Position numbers and translations under genes: made by a program. A stretch of 64,000 nucleotides of DNA from Mucilaginibacter sp. 44-25 (GTDB lineage Bacteria > Bacteroidota > Bacteroidia > Sphingobacteriales > Sphingobacteriaceae), in the NCBI GenBank assembly GCA_001898335.1, contig MKTS01000005.1:62001-126000 (forward strand). The letters run 5' to 3'. Below are positions 43,372 through 52,576 of the stretch, piece after piece (the first letter of the stretch is position 1; the number at the start of each line of letters is the position of its first letter). The notes beneath the pieces were generated by a model, which was not told the origin of the DNA, made no database searches, and saw only the letters and a program-made list of their open reading frames with translations.

Positions 43372-44484
43372 TTATTTTAATGCCACAACCGTACTTAAAG
43401 GATAGTGGTCTGACAATTTTTTTTCGATAATATGATACTCTGCAATATCAAATTGAGGACTGGCCATTACATAATCGATCTGGTAGTTGGGGAACGCGCC
43501 GTTGTAGGTACGCCCCAACCCGGCTCCCCTTTCCCTGAAAGCATTTTTTAGCCCTTTAGCCATCTGGTTAACCGCGAATGACGAGGGGGTATCATTAAAA
43601 TCGCCGGAAATAATATAAGGGTAAGGACACTGTTTAGCGTGGTTTTTTATAATGAATACATGCTCGCTGCGCTTCTGGAAAGCCGTTTTCAGTTTCCAGC
43701 CCACGCGCTTGGTAGCGCCAATATCGGTTTTTCCTTTTGATGATAGCTTGCCCAGATATTCGTAGTCCTGCGGGTCGAAATTGATGGACTGCAGATGCAC
43801 ACTGTATACCCTGAAAATGGTACTATCTTTTTGCACATCCACGTAAATGCACTGATTACCGCTTTTTTTCTGCGATAACTGCACCAGGCCGTATGAGCGT
43901 ATAGGAAATCTGGAAAATATAGCCATACCGATCGACTCGCTCTGGCTGGTCATGATGGGTTCAAAATAATATTGCTGCGCCCGCATTACCCGTTTAACCG
44001 AATCGATCATATCATACTGTCCGCGTTTTTTTGTAAAAAACTCCTGTATGCCAATCACGTCGGGCTGTTGCTCCTGTATAATGTTCAGGATATCATGCTT
44101 GGTAGATACATCATTCTTTTCACCATAACGTTTAAAATTATGCACGTTATAGGTCATGATGCGTAGCTGTTTTTGCGGCGGCGTACTTTTTTCTCCGGGC
44201 GGAAGCCTGATACCTATGTTATTAAGCAACATGTTCCAGCCAATAGCGATACCGACAATTGAGATAAGTATAAACCATTTCCGGCGTATCAGCCAATACA
44301 AAATAAGCAGCACATTAAACAGCAGTAAAAAAGGATAGGCAAGGCCAAAAAAAGCTACGGGCCAAAATTTTCTGGGGTCGGTAAAAGGTGCAAGGTAACT
44401 TACCAGTAATGCCAGGCAAAGCAGGTAATTTATCCACAGAAATAATCTATCGGCAAAAGGGAGCTTGCTGTTAGTGCGTTTCAT
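43372..44484 (-). CDS. Membrane-anchored endonuclease/exonuclease/phosphatase family protein
   Basis: The 370-residue protein has three hydrophobic helices at the N-terminus (about 10-30, 38-62 and 68-86). A C-terminal EEP (DNase I-like) domain follows, with RIMTYNVHNF (about 108), DVIGIQEFF (about 138), YSVHLQS (about 228), ISGDFNDTPSS (about 293) and SDHYPLSTVV (about 358). These hold the catalytic Asn, Glu, Asp-Asn and Asp-His residues. The substrate may be a phospholipid, inositide or nucleic acid at the membrane. It lies 3 bp after the rhomboid gene, so they share an operon. Confidence 0.88.
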   Translation of the reverse strand: MKRTNSKLPFADRLFLWINYLLCLALLVSYLAPFTDPRKFWPVAFFGLAYPFLLLFNVLLILYWLIRRKWFILISIVGIAIGWNMLLNNIGIRLPPGEKSTPPQKQLRIMTYNVHNFKRYGEKNDVSTKHDILNIIQEQQPDVIGIQEFFTKKRGQYDMIDSVKRVMRAQQYYFEPIMTSQSESIGMAIFSRFPIRSYGLVQLSQKKSGNQCIYVDVQKDSTIFRVYSVHLQSINFDPQDYEYLGKLSSKGKTDIGATKRVGWKLKTAFQKRSEHVFIIKNHAKQCPYPYIISGDFNDTPSSFAVNQMAKGLKNAFRERGAGLGRTYNGAFPNYQIDYVMASPQFDIAEYHIIEKKLSDHYPLSTVVALK

Positions 44485-44487
44485 TTA

Positions 44488-45360
44488 TTAATGCTTGCTT
44501 AAGCTATCCAGGCTTTCTTTTTCCTGCTTGCTTAAACTATCGTAACCTGTAGCTGATATTTTATCTAAAATACGGTCTATTTCATCCTGATGAGGTACCC
44601 CTGCTGCTTTACGGGGAGCGTAATTGGTGCTTACCACTTTTAACTTTGGTTTGGGCGCAAAAAGTTTTATAACCCCACCTATCCAATCGTTACCGCGTTG
44701 TAATTGTTTGATGTAAATAAAGCCCATCAGCGCGCCACCTAAATGCGCTATTTCGCCACCGGCGTTGGCACCGGCAATGCCTATAAAATCAATAACTACA
44801 TAAAATACAGCTACCCATTTTAACTTCACGGGCCCTAACAGGAATAATTGAATTGTATAATTAGGCAGTAGGGTTGCCGTGGCTATAATAATGGCCATAA
44901 CACTGGCAGAGGCGCCAACAATGGTAGCATTACTTGCCGCATCTACATGAGTAAAAGCGGGTATAAGGTTATAAGCCGCTACAAATAATATCCCGCCGGC
45001 TAAACCGCCCATCAGGTACAATCCTATGGTGCGTTTATGGCCCAAGTATTCTTCAAATATCTGCCCCATCCAGTACAGCCAAAGCATATTAAAGAGGATA
45101 TGAAAAAAACCCGCATGCATGAACATATAGGTAAAGGGCGTCCAGAAATGGTGCGCCAGCGCCGACAATGATGCCGGAAGAACCAGGTATTGGCCGGCAA
45201 AATTAAGGATAGCACTGTTGCCAAAACCTCTAATCAATTGCTCTACAGTAGCCGGGACGTATATACCCAGGAAAACGATAACGTTGATACCAATCAGCAG
45301 GCTTAACCGGCTGTGCGATCTTAACATTTTGTACTGGATGTCCTGCCAAAGGGTGCTCAT
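44488..45360 (-). CDS. Rhomboid family intramembrane serine protease (second of a pair)
   Basis: The 290-residue six-helix membrane protein has GASASVMAI, containing the GxSx catalytic serine (about 149), and AHLGGALMGF, whose histidine (about 202) completes the Ser-His dyad. The Loop 1 HILFNMLWLYWMG is also typical. A soluble tail of about 70 residues follows. It cleaves single-pass membrane substrates in the bilayer; the target is unknown. It lies 32 bp after a second rhomboid gene on the same strand. Confidence 0.9.
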   Translation of the reverse strand: MSTLWQDIQYKMLRSHSRLSLLIGINVIVFLGIYVPATVEQLIRGFGNSAILNFAGQYLVLPASLSALAHHFWTPFTYMFMHAGFFHILFNMLWLYWMGQIFEEYLGHKRTIGLYLMGGLAGGILFVAAYNLIPAFTHVDAASNATIVGASASVMAIIIATATLLPNYTIQLFLLGPVKLKWVAVFYVVIDFIGIAGANAGGEIAHLGGALMGFIYIKQLQRGNDWIGGVIKLFAPKPKLKVVSTNYAPRKAAGVPHQDEIDRILDKISATGYDSLSKQEKESLDSLSKH

Positions 45361-45392
45361 AACCTAACTCATTATATATGGTTAAACCATCA

Positions 45393-46109
45393 TCAATAAA
45401 AATTGTTGGGGCGTTTAATATTCCAGATCTTAATAAGCAGGAAGCCAAACAACGCCCCGCCCAGGTGTGCAAAATGCGCGACATTATCGCCTGAAAACCG
45501 GCCTATGCCCGAGAACAGCTCAATAGCCGTGTAGCCTATAACAAAGTATTTCGCTTTGATGGGTATGGGCAGAAAGATGATCATCATCTCGAGATTAGGA
45601 TAAAGCATGGCGAAAGCTACCAGCAAACCAAATATAGACCCCGAGGCACCAACCATTGGGAAATTTACCAGCGCGTAAAGCTTTTGCGCTACTTCCTGAC
45701 CACCGCCGTATTGAAAATAAGAAGCATCAACACCCGGGTTGGGTACAGAAAAAGACCCGGTAATGGCATGGATCTGTATGGCCTGCACGGCCATGTATAA
45801 AGCATAGCCACCTAAGCCGGTGATGAAATAGTAATTGAAAAATCTTTTTGAGCCTAATGAGTATTCCAGCAGCGGCCCGAAAGAGAACAGCGCGAACATA
45901 TTGAAAAATATATGCGTAAAACCTCCATGCATAAACATGTAGGTAATAGGCTGCCATGGCTTAAACATAGGCGACGCCGGATAATAGGCGGCAAATAACG
46001 CCTCCATATTGATCACCTTAGCTAAAGCGTACGTAGCTATAAAAAAGATAATATTTATGATAATGAGGTTTTTTACAACCGGAGTTAAATTGGCAAATGG
46101 TGATTGCAT
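45393..46109 (-). CDS. Rhomboid family intramembrane serine protease (first of a pair)
   Basis: The 238-residue protein has six membrane helices, Loop 1 HIFFNMFALFSFG, the catalytic GASGSIFG (serine about 156) and AHFAHLGGALFGF (histidine about 210). The histidine-rich AHFAH near the active site differs from the paralogue's IAHLGG. Both copies keep the dyad, so both may be active on different substrates. It follows mutL on the minus strand, 39 bp away. Confidence 0.9.
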   Translation of the reverse strand: MQSPFANLTPVVKNLIIINIIFFIATYALAKVINMEALFAAYYPASPMFKPWQPITYMFMHGGFTHIFFNMFALFSFGPLLEYSLGSKRFFNYYFITGLGGYALYMAVQAIQIHAITGSFSVPNPGVDASYFQYGGGQEVAQKLYALVNFPMVGASGSIFGLLVAFAMLYPNLEMMIIFLPIPIKAKYFVIGYTAIELFSGIGRFSGDNVAHFAHLGGALFGFLLIKIWNIKRPNNFY

Positions 46110-46148
46110 TCTTTAGTTTTTATTGTAATTATGGTTTAAGCATTGCTG

Positions 46149-48011
46149 CTATTTTTCAAATCGTTCGGCCAGTTCGGCCAGTGTAACCGTGCTGATTACC
46201 GGTTTACCGTTTAAGGCAAGGTTAGGCATCTGGCAGGCAAAAAGCTGGTCGACAAGTTGGTTCATCTCTTCCATAGATAATTTAGTACCGGCTTTCATGG
46301 CGCCATTACGGGCCAGGGAACGTGCCAGATTATCACGCTTATCTAACTTCAGGATAGCCAGGTTGTTTTTAAAACCTTCCAATAGCTGCTCCAGCAGTTC
46401 GTGCTCGTTGGCGTTGGTCAGGTCGGCGGGTATACCCTCAACCACTACCGTGTTACGGCCAAACTCGCGTATATCAAAACCCAGCGCACGTATATCCGGC
46501 AACAACTCTTTCAATAACTCAAAATCGGCGCTGTTTAGTGTAACCGATTGCGGGAATAAACTTTGCTGACTTACGCCCGAGTGGTTTTGCAGTTGCTGCA
46601 AAAAACGCTCATATAAAATACGCTCATGCGCGGCCTGCTGGTTAATGAGCATGAATCCCGATTTGATCTGCGACAGAATGTACCGGTTATGCACCTGGAA
46701 AAACTGCTTTTCGCTGCTCTTGGCTACATCCTGCTCATTTACAGACACCGTAGCTTCCTCGTGCATCTGATGTTGTACCACTTCTTCCTTTTTAGCTATC
46801 TCGTACAAAGTATCCCAGTTACGCGGGATGGCTGTACGATGATCGCTTACGCCGGTATTTCTGTAAGACGCAGGTTCGCGCTCGTTCGTTTTCTTTTCTG
46901 TAACAAAAGGATTAAAATCGGGGTTAAAAGCAATGCTCGGCTGCACTATCTCCTCAAAAGGTTTTGGGGTGATGAGGTGGCCAATGCTATTCTCCTGGTC
47001 AAAATCAAGCGTTGGCGTAATGTTATATTTGCCTAACGAGCGTTTCACTGCCGACCGGATAATGGCATAGATGGATTTCTCATCCTGGTACTTGATCTCC
47101 GTTTTTGTAGGGTGTACGTTGATATCGATCTTGGCTGGGTCAATATCAATGAACAATACGTACAACGGATACGTTTCATCGGGCAGTAATTCCTGGAAGG
47201 CCGTTAATACCGCATGGTTAAGGTAAGCATCCTTTATAAAGCGGTTGTTCACAAAGAAGAATTGCTCACCGCGTGTTTTACGCGCAAACTCCGGCTTGCC
47301 CACATAGCCATGCAGTTTAATAATGGTAGTATCTTCCTCCACCGGAACCAACCGCTGGTTATAGTTATTGCCAAATAAATGTACGATGCGCTGCTTGAGC
47401 GATGCGGCGGGCAAATGGTATACTTCCTGCCCATCATGGTGCAGGGTTAAAAATATCTGCGGATTAGCCAGCGCCACACGTTGAAACTCGTCAATAATAT
47501 GTCGCATTTCCACCGGGTTACTTTTTAAAAAGTTACGGCGGGCCGGAGTATTATAAAACAGGTTTTTTATGGAGATAGAGGTACCTGTTGGCGCGGAGCA
47601 GGCTTCCTGGCTCATCACTTCCGATCCTTCTATCAGGATACAGGTTCCCAACTCATCCTCATGGCGGCGGGTCTTTAATTCAACCTGTGCAATGGCCGCT
47701 ATTGATGCCATTGCCTCCCCCCTGAAACCCATGGTGCGGATGGCAAACAGGTCTTCGGCCTTGCGGATCTTTGAGGTAGCATGCCGCTCAAAGCACATAC
47801 GCGCGTCAGTCAAACTCATACCGCAGCCGTTATCAATTACCTGTATCAGGGCCTTACCTGCATCTTTCAGTATCAATTGTATCTTATCAGCGCCGGCGTC
47901 TATGGCGTTCTCTATCAATTCTTTTACAGCCGATGCGGGGCGTTGCACCACCTCACCAGCGGCAATCTGGTTGGCAACGGCATCGGGTAAAAGCTGAATT
48001 ATATCTGGCAT
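46149..48011 (-). CDS. mutL: DNA mismatch repair protein MutL (endonuclease motifs degenerate)
   Basis: The 620-residue protein has an intact GHKL ATPase N-domain: IAAGEVVQRPASAVKELIENAIDAGA (about 16-41), DNGCGM (about 60-65), TRGFRGEA-like TMGFRGEALASI-type segment and TGT-loop (about 145). The C-terminal domain carries NQQAAHERILYERF where endonuclease MutLs have DQHAxxExxxxE. It also has ARNGAMKAG in place of ACRxAIKAG, and ALNGKP in place of CPHGRP. The metal-binding site therefore looks lost. It heads a minus-strand group with two rhomboids and an EEP protein. Confidence 0.95.
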   Translation of the reverse strand: MPDIIQLLPDAVANQIAAGEVVQRPASAVKELIENAIDAGADKIQLILKDAGKALIQVIDNGCGMSLTDARMCFERHATSKIRKAEDLFAIRTMGFRGEAMASIAAIAQVELKTRRHEDELGTCILIEGSEVMSQEACSAPTGTSISIKNLFYNTPARRNFLKSNPVEMRHIIDEFQRVALANPQIFLTLHHDGQEVYHLPAASLKQRIVHLFGNNYNQRLVPVEEDTTIIKLHGYVGKPEFARKTRGEQFFFVNNRFIKDAYLNHAVLTAFQELLPDETYPLYVLFIDIDPAKIDINVHPTKTEIKYQDEKSIYAIIRSAVKRSLGKYNITPTLDFDQENSIGHLITPKPFEEIVQPSIAFNPDFNPFVTEKKTNEREPASYRNTGVSDHRTAIPRNWDTLYEIAKKEEVVQHQMHEEATVSVNEQDVAKSSEKQFFQVHNRYILSQIKSGFMLINQQAAHERILYERFLQQLQNHSGVSQQSLFPQSVTLNSADFELLKELLPDIRALGFDIREFGRNTVVVEGIPADLTNANEHELLEQLLEGFKNNLAILKLDKRDNLARSLARNGAMKAGTKLSMEEMNQLVDQLFACQMPNLALNGKPVISTVTLAELAERFEK

Positions 48012-48036
48012 TAAAAAATCTTCCCTTCTCTGTTCG

Positions 48037-48113
48037 GCCTCGCCCTACCCTCTTAAAATAGAGGGTTAAAAAGGTATAAACCAACTCCTTTGGAGAAGGG
48101 TTTGGGGTGAGGC
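48037..48113. repeat. Structured intergenic repeat, copy 2
   Basis: GCCTCGCCC (48037-48045) pairs with the GGGGTGAGGC end (to 48113). Inside are ACCCTCT-N6-AGAGGGT (48047-48066) and CTCC-TTT-GGAG (48085-48095). Layout and sequence match the element at 4235-4318. It sits in the upstream region of both mutL and the amidohydrolase gene. Confidence 0.65.
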
Positions 48114-48228
48114 TTTCTTTAAACACCTTTTCAGGTGCTAAATTAATTATTTGATTGCATAACTTTACAGTTACATACTTGTATATAGTATTTGTGATCG
48201 CAATATTTACATCCGCCTGTTTATCCAT

Positions 48229-49863
48229 ATGAAGAGATTTCTCCCCGCGATACTGTTGCTGGCAGCCGCCTGCTCGCCTAAAAGGGAATACAACGCCGAC
48301 CTGCTTGTAAAAAACGCTGTAGTTTATACCACAGACAGTAGTTTTACTATCGCCAACGCCTTGGTGGTTAAAGGCGGAAGGATACAAGCTGTAGGCGACC
48401 TTTACTCTCTGGACAAAAAATATTATGCCCGCGAGGTGATTGACGCGCAGGGAAAAGCTGTTTATCCCGGTTTTATCGACGCGCATGCGCACTTTATGGA
48501 ATATGGCCTCGGCTTACAGAATGCTAACCTCGCAGGCCTTAAAAGCTGGCAGGCTGTTTTAGATACCGTTAAAAATTACGCCGCACACAAAACCGATGGC
48601 TGGATTGTGGGCGCAGGCTGGGACCAGAACATTTGGACAAACAAAGCTTTTCCGGATAAAGCCAAATTGGATTCACTTTTTCCCGTACGCCCGGTTATTT
48701 TGCACCGGGTTGATGGCCATGCGGCTATTGCCAACCAGGCGGCACTAAATATTGCCGGGGTTAAGCCCGGCCAGAAAATTATTGGTGGTTCTATAGAAAC
48801 CGTTAACGGTAAGCTTACGGGTATTTTGGTGGACAATGCCGTTGGTATTGTTACCCGTAAAATACCTACCCCAACAGAGCAAATGATACAGGCAGCTCTG
48901 CTTGACGCGCAAAAGAATTGCTTTGCTGTTGGTTTAACCACTGTTGATGATTGCGGTGTACCCTATCAACTCATTAACGTGATTGCACAGTTACAGCACA
49001 AGGGCGACCTTAAAATGCGCCTGTACTTAATGCTTTCCGATCAGCCTGAAAATTACGATTACCTGTTTAAACGCGGTGCTTACAAAACGCCTGGCTTAAA
49101 TGTACGCGCCTTTAAGGTGTATGCCGATGGTGCCTTGGGTTCCCGCGGCGCTTGTTTGCTAAAACCTTATACCGATCAACCTAAATGGAACGGCTTTTTG
49201 CTGAGTCCTAAAGCGCATTTTGAAGAGGTTGCTAAGAAAATAGCCGAGCACGGCTTCCAGATGGCTACCCACGCCATTGGCGACTCTGCCAACCGGGTGA
49301 TCTTAAAGATATATGCAGAGAACCTGAAAGGCAAGAACGATAAACGCTGGAGGATCGAGCACGCGCAGATCATTTCGCCGGAAGATGTTAAACTGTTTGG
49401 CGATAATAGCATCATACCTTCTGTACAGCCTACGCATGCCACGTCTGATATGGCATGGGCCATTAAGCGTTTAGGTGCTGACAGACTTAAAACGGCCTAT
49501 GCCTATAAAAATCTGCTGAAACAAAACGGATGGATACCCCTGGGTACGGACTTTCCGGTAGAAAACATCAACCCGATGTACACGTTTTATGCTGCAGTTG
49601 AACGTAAAGATCTTAAAGGACAACCAGCAGGCGGATTCCAGATGGACAACGCGCTTAGCCGGCAGGAAGCCCTTCGTGGTATGACCATTTGGGCTGCAAA
49701 GGCAAATTTTGAAGAGAAGGAAAAAGGCAGTATCGAGCCGGGCAAGTTTGCCGATTTTGTGATCCTCGATCAGGATATCATGAAAGCCAAAGGCAGCGAA
49801 TTGCCGAAAGTTAAAGTGTTAAAAACGTTTGTAAATGGTGTTAAGGTTTATGAGAAAAAATAA
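48229..49863 (+). CDS. YtcJ-type amidohydrolase, lipoprotein
   Basis: The 544-residue protein has a lipoprotein signal (FLPAILLLAAAC, cysteine 15). The beta-strand start ADLLVKNAVVYTTDSSFTIANALVVKGGRI is typical of amidohydrolase family 3. Metal ligands D84-A-H86-A-H88 (GFIDAHAH), the LHRVDGHAAIANQAAL segment (about 160), ATHAIGDSANR (H about 347) and a late LGTDFPVENI (Asp about 442) match that family. It hydrolyses an amide or imine of unknown identity, probably in the periplasm. It overlaps the next gene by 14 bp. Confidence 0.88.
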   Translation: MKRFLPAILLLAAACSPKREYNADLLVKNAVVYTTDSSFTIANALVVKGGRIQAVGDLYSLDKKYYAREVIDAQGKAVYPGFIDAHAHFMEYGLGLQNANLAGLKSWQAVLDTVKNYAAHKTDGWIVGAGWDQNIWTNKAFPDKAKLDSLFPVRPVILHRVDGHAAIANQAALNIAGVKPGQKIIGGSIETVNGKLTGILVDNAVGIVTRKIPTPTEQMIQAALLDAQKNCFAVGLTTVDDCGVPYQLINVIAQLQHKGDLKMRLYLMLSDQPENYDYLFKRGAYKTPGLNVRAFKVYADGALGSRGACLLKPYTDQPKWNGFLLSPKAHFEEVAKKIAEHGFQMATHAIGDSANRVILKIYAENLKGKNDKRWRIEHAQIISPEDVKLFGDNSIIPSVQPTHATSDMAWAIKRLGADRLKTAYAYKNLLKQNGWIPLGTDFPVENINPMYTFYAAVERKDLKGQPAGGFQMDNALSRQEALRGMTIWAAKANFEEKEKGSIEPGKFADFVILDQDIMKAKGSELPKVKVLKTFVNGVKVYEKK

Positions 49864-51670
49864 GCGCGGTTTATGTTTAACCGCACTGTTTGGGTTGATT
49901 TTGGTTCATTCGGCTTGTGCGCAGCCACAGCCCTATACAGGTAAAGCTTACGTGCAGGAAGAAAAACAGGCAGAACAGGCTACCGTATTACTTAATAACG
50001 AAAAAAATGTTGTGCCGCTACACAACCTGGATAATAACAGGATAGCCAGTATACATTTTTCAAGTGCCTATGCCGCCGGGTTTGACAGCCTTTTAAATAA
50101 ATATGCCAGGGTTGATGTAATTAACGGCAACGATTACATGGGCGCAAAGCCCCTGGACATGCTGGTGCAGGATACCAAGTTTTACCACACCCTCATCCTC
50201 CAGCTTACTGATGCTGAACTTGCCAACCCGCAGATCATTCAGTTCATTAAAAATAACCAGAAGATAAAGGATGTGGTGGTTGCTTTTATGGGTAACAGCT
50301 CATCGTTGGTACAACTAAATGAGGTTACCGCGCCGGTGATCTGGTCGGCAAGGGTTTCGCCGGTTTCGGCCCTGTTTAGCGCGCAGGCCATATTTGGCGG
50401 GGTTGCCGTTACGCAACGACTAACCAAAAGCTATTCGCCTAAATATGCGGCTAACACCGGGTTCATTACCTCAAAAGTACGCCTGCAATATACCGTGCCT
50501 GAAGATGCGGGCATTAATTCAGACAATCTCAATAGCGCGATAGATGCCATTGCCCGCGAGGCCATTGTACAGCGTGCAACACCTGGCTGTGTAGTGTTGG
50601 TTGCCAAAGATGGCAAAGTAATATTCAATAAAGCTTACGGCAACCATGTGTATGACAATACTACACCTGATAAGGTGACCGATATTTTTGATCTGGCATC
50701 CATGACCAAAATATCGGCTACTACCATGGAGGCCATGCAATTGTATGACCAGGGCAAGCTTAACCTGGATTCGACTATTGGCACCTACATGCCTATTGCC
50801 CGCAATACCAACAAAAAAACACTAACCGTTCGCGAGATACTGGAACACCAGGCAGGGCTGATACCTGACATACAAACTTTTGAAGTAATAAAGCCGTCGG
50901 ACCATTCGGCAGATTCATCTGCGGCGTTCCCTACCAAAGTAAATGAGGGTTACTACCTGCGTAAAGATTATTTTGATGATGTAATGCTGCCCGCCATGCT
51001 GCGTTCAGCGGTTAAAACACGCGGGCAGTACGTATACAGCGATGTAGGATTGATATTTACACAACAGATAGTGGAAACTATTACGGCAACGCCGCTGAAT
51101 GTTTTTGTACAACAAAAGTTCTACAACCCGCTGGGTATGCAAACCGCCGGCTTTTTGCCTTTAATGCGCTTCCCGGCCAACCGTATACCACCCACCGAAG
51201 ACGACCGGAAAGACCGTAAAGCGCTGTTAGATGGCTATGTGCATGACCCCACCGCAGCCTTAATGGGCGGTGTTGCCGGGCATGCGGGCTTATTTGCCAG
51301 TGCAAATGATGTAGCTATACTTTATCAAATGATGCTAAACCGTGGCACCTACGGCGGTGTGCAGTACATTAAGCCCGAAACCGTTGACCTGTGGACCTCA
51401 AAACAATCTGCTGTTAGTCGCCGGGGCATAGGCTTTGACCGCTGGGACCCTATCGCCGACAGGCACTATCCTTCAAAACTGGCATCAGACCAAACCTACG
51501 GGCATACCGGCTTTACCGGCACTTGTGTTTGGGTTGATCCTAAGTATAATTTGGTGTATGTTTTCTTATCTAACAGGGTATACCCTAACGTAAGCAATAA
51601 ATTGGGCAGCCTCAACATACGCCCGCGCATACAGGATGCGGTTTACGAAGCGATACAGAAAGGTTTATAG
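49850..51670 (+). CDS. Serine hydrolase with GH3 C-terminal-like domain (NagZ-fusion remnant)
   Basis: The 606-residue protein has a signal peptide (GLCLTALFGLILVHSACAQ). The first folded part (about 30-215) reads QAEQATVLLNNEKNVVPLHNL...QAIFGGVAVTQRLTKSYSPKYAANTGF, the C-terminal domain of GH3 beta-N-acetylglucosaminidases. The second part (from about 220, YTVPEDAGINSDNL) is a class C beta-lactamase/transpeptidase domain with S284-M-T-K287 (LASMTKIS), YSD (about 401) and HTGFTG (about 548). The GH3 catalytic N-domain is absent. The ATG at 49850 begins the signal; an in-frame upstream start adds five residues. It overlaps the amidohydrolase by 14 bp. Confidence 0.8.
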   Translation: MRKNKRGLCLTALFGLILVHSACAQPQPYTGKAYVQEEKQAEQATVLLNNEKNVVPLHNLDNNRIASIHFSSAYAAGFDSLLNKYARVDVINGNDYMGAKPLDMLVQDTKFYHTLILQLTDAELANPQIIQFIKNNQKIKDVVVAFMGNSSSLVQLNEVTAPVIWSARVSPVSALFSAQAIFGGVAVTQRLTKSYSPKYAANTGFITSKVRLQYTVPEDAGINSDNLNSAIDAIAREAIVQRATPGCVVLVAKDGKVIFNKAYGNHVYDNTTPDKVTDIFDLASMTKISATTMEAMQLYDQGKLNLDSTIGTYMPIARNTNKKTLTVREILEHQAGLIPDIQTFEVIKPSDHSADSSAAFPTKVNEGYYLRKDYFDDVMLPAMLRSAVKTRGQYVYSDVGLIFTQQIVETITATPLNVFVQQKFYNPLGMQTAGFLPLMRFPANRIPPTEDDRKDRKALLDGYVHDPTAALMGGVAGHAGLFASANDVAILYQMMLNRGTYGGVQYIKPETVDLWTSKQSAVSRRGIGFDRWDPIADRHYPSKLASDQTYGHTGFTGTCVWVDPKYNLVYVFLSNRVYPNVSNKLGSLNIRPRIQDAVYEAIQKGL

Positions 51671-51694
51671 CTGTACCAACACAAAAATGATTTG

Positions 51695-51702
51695 TATATT
51701 TG
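51695..51702 (+). promoter_or_regulatory. TAnnTTTG box of the putative toxin-antitoxin pair
   Basis: TATATTTG lies within TTGTATATTTGTATATATATA-type AT repeats and ends 25 bp before the ATG at 51728. Confidence 0.45.
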
Positions 51703-51727
51703 TATATATATAAGAGGTGTATAAGAT

Positions 51728-51967
51728 ATGTCTGACAAAAAATTCAAGCCTATTTTTGAAAGTACCTTATCAGAGCAATCGGCCCTGCTAAAATCGCAGT
51801 TACAACAAGTGCAACGCGAAAATCTAAAAGCGGGACTATATAATAGCTATCGGGACGCACGTTATAAAGCACAAAACATCCTTGTAAGGCGTTATAAAGA
51901 CCGCAGGGAAATTGTGCAGATAGATGCTGCTACGGGCCATACCCAAACTATAAAAACCATACTTTAA
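51728..51967 (+). CDS. Small protein, putative antitoxin partner of the zeta-like toxin
   Basis: The 79-residue basic protein has a helical N-half rich in Gln, Leu and Ser (TLSEQSALLKSQLQQVQRENLKAG) and a C-half with NILVRRYKDRREIVQIDAATGHTQTI. I recognise no DNA-binding or antitoxin family. It ends exactly one base before the ATG of the zeta-like ATPase gene and shares a promoter box with it, which is how toxin-antitoxin pairs are arranged. Its function is inferred only from that position. Confidence 0.6.
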   Translation: MSDKKFKPIFESTLSEQSALLKSQLQQVQRENLKAGLYNSYRDARYKAQNILVRRYKDRREIVQIDAATGHTQTIKTIL

Positions 51968-52576
51968 ATGGCAAGGCAGTTATATGTGTTTGCCGGGCCA
52001 AACGGTGCCGGTAAAAGCACTTTTGCTGCCTCAATGCTTCCCCCTTTTACGCCTATATTTGATGGCGATAAAAAGTTCAAACAGCTAAAAGTATTTTTTT
52101 ATGATCTTGACGATGCCGATATATGGCGGTCAATTACCGATACACACTTCCCGGAATGGAAAGCAGAAATGCTGCAAAGCACCGGCGATGTAGCTTTTGA
52201 AACCAACTTCCGTGATCAGGAAGTAATTACCACTGTAAAGTTATTCATGAATGCTGGGTTTGAATCAAGACTTATTTTTATGGGTCTTGACTCTGTTGAG
52301 GCCAGTATAGAAAGGGTTGAACTACGGGTTGCCAAAGGCGGGCATGATGTTTCAGTTGAATATATTAACATCAATTACAAGAAAAGCCTCGAAAACCTCT
52401 ACAAATTTTATAACCAATTTACGTCGGTACACCTTTACCAAAACTTTCAACCGCCCGGAAAGGATATGGCTATGGTACCACTGATGACCGTAAAAGAAAA
52501 TAAGATCACAGAAGAAGCTTCATATTTGCCGCAATGGGCCGCTCATCTAAAAGAGAATATAAATAAGCAAAGTTGA
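51968..52576 (+). CDS. Zeta-toxin-like ATPase (COG4185-type)
   Basis: The 202-residue P-loop protein starts LYVFAGPNGAGKSTFAA (Walker A GPNGAGKS, 11-18), the hallmark of chromosomal zeta-toxin-like kinases. It continues with IFDGDKK (catalytic Asp candidate, about 33), AFETNFRD (about 76-83) and SIERVELRVAKGGHDVSVEYI (about 113-134). The last contains the conserved RV..RV..GGH motif. Zeta toxins phosphorylate UDP-GlcNAc and stop wall synthesis, while family relatives of this type are not all proven toxins. The stop of the 79-aa gene abuts its ATG. Confidence 0.7.
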   Translation: MARQLYVFAGPNGAGKSTFAASMLPPFTPIFDGDKKFKQLKVFFYDLDDADIWRSITDTHFPEWKAEMLQSTGDVAFETNFRDQEVITTVKLFMNAGFESRLIFMGLDSVEASIERVELRVAKGGHDVSVEYININYKKSLENLYKFYNQFTSVHLYQNFQPPGKDMAMVPLMTVKENKITEEASYLPQWAAHLKENINKQS

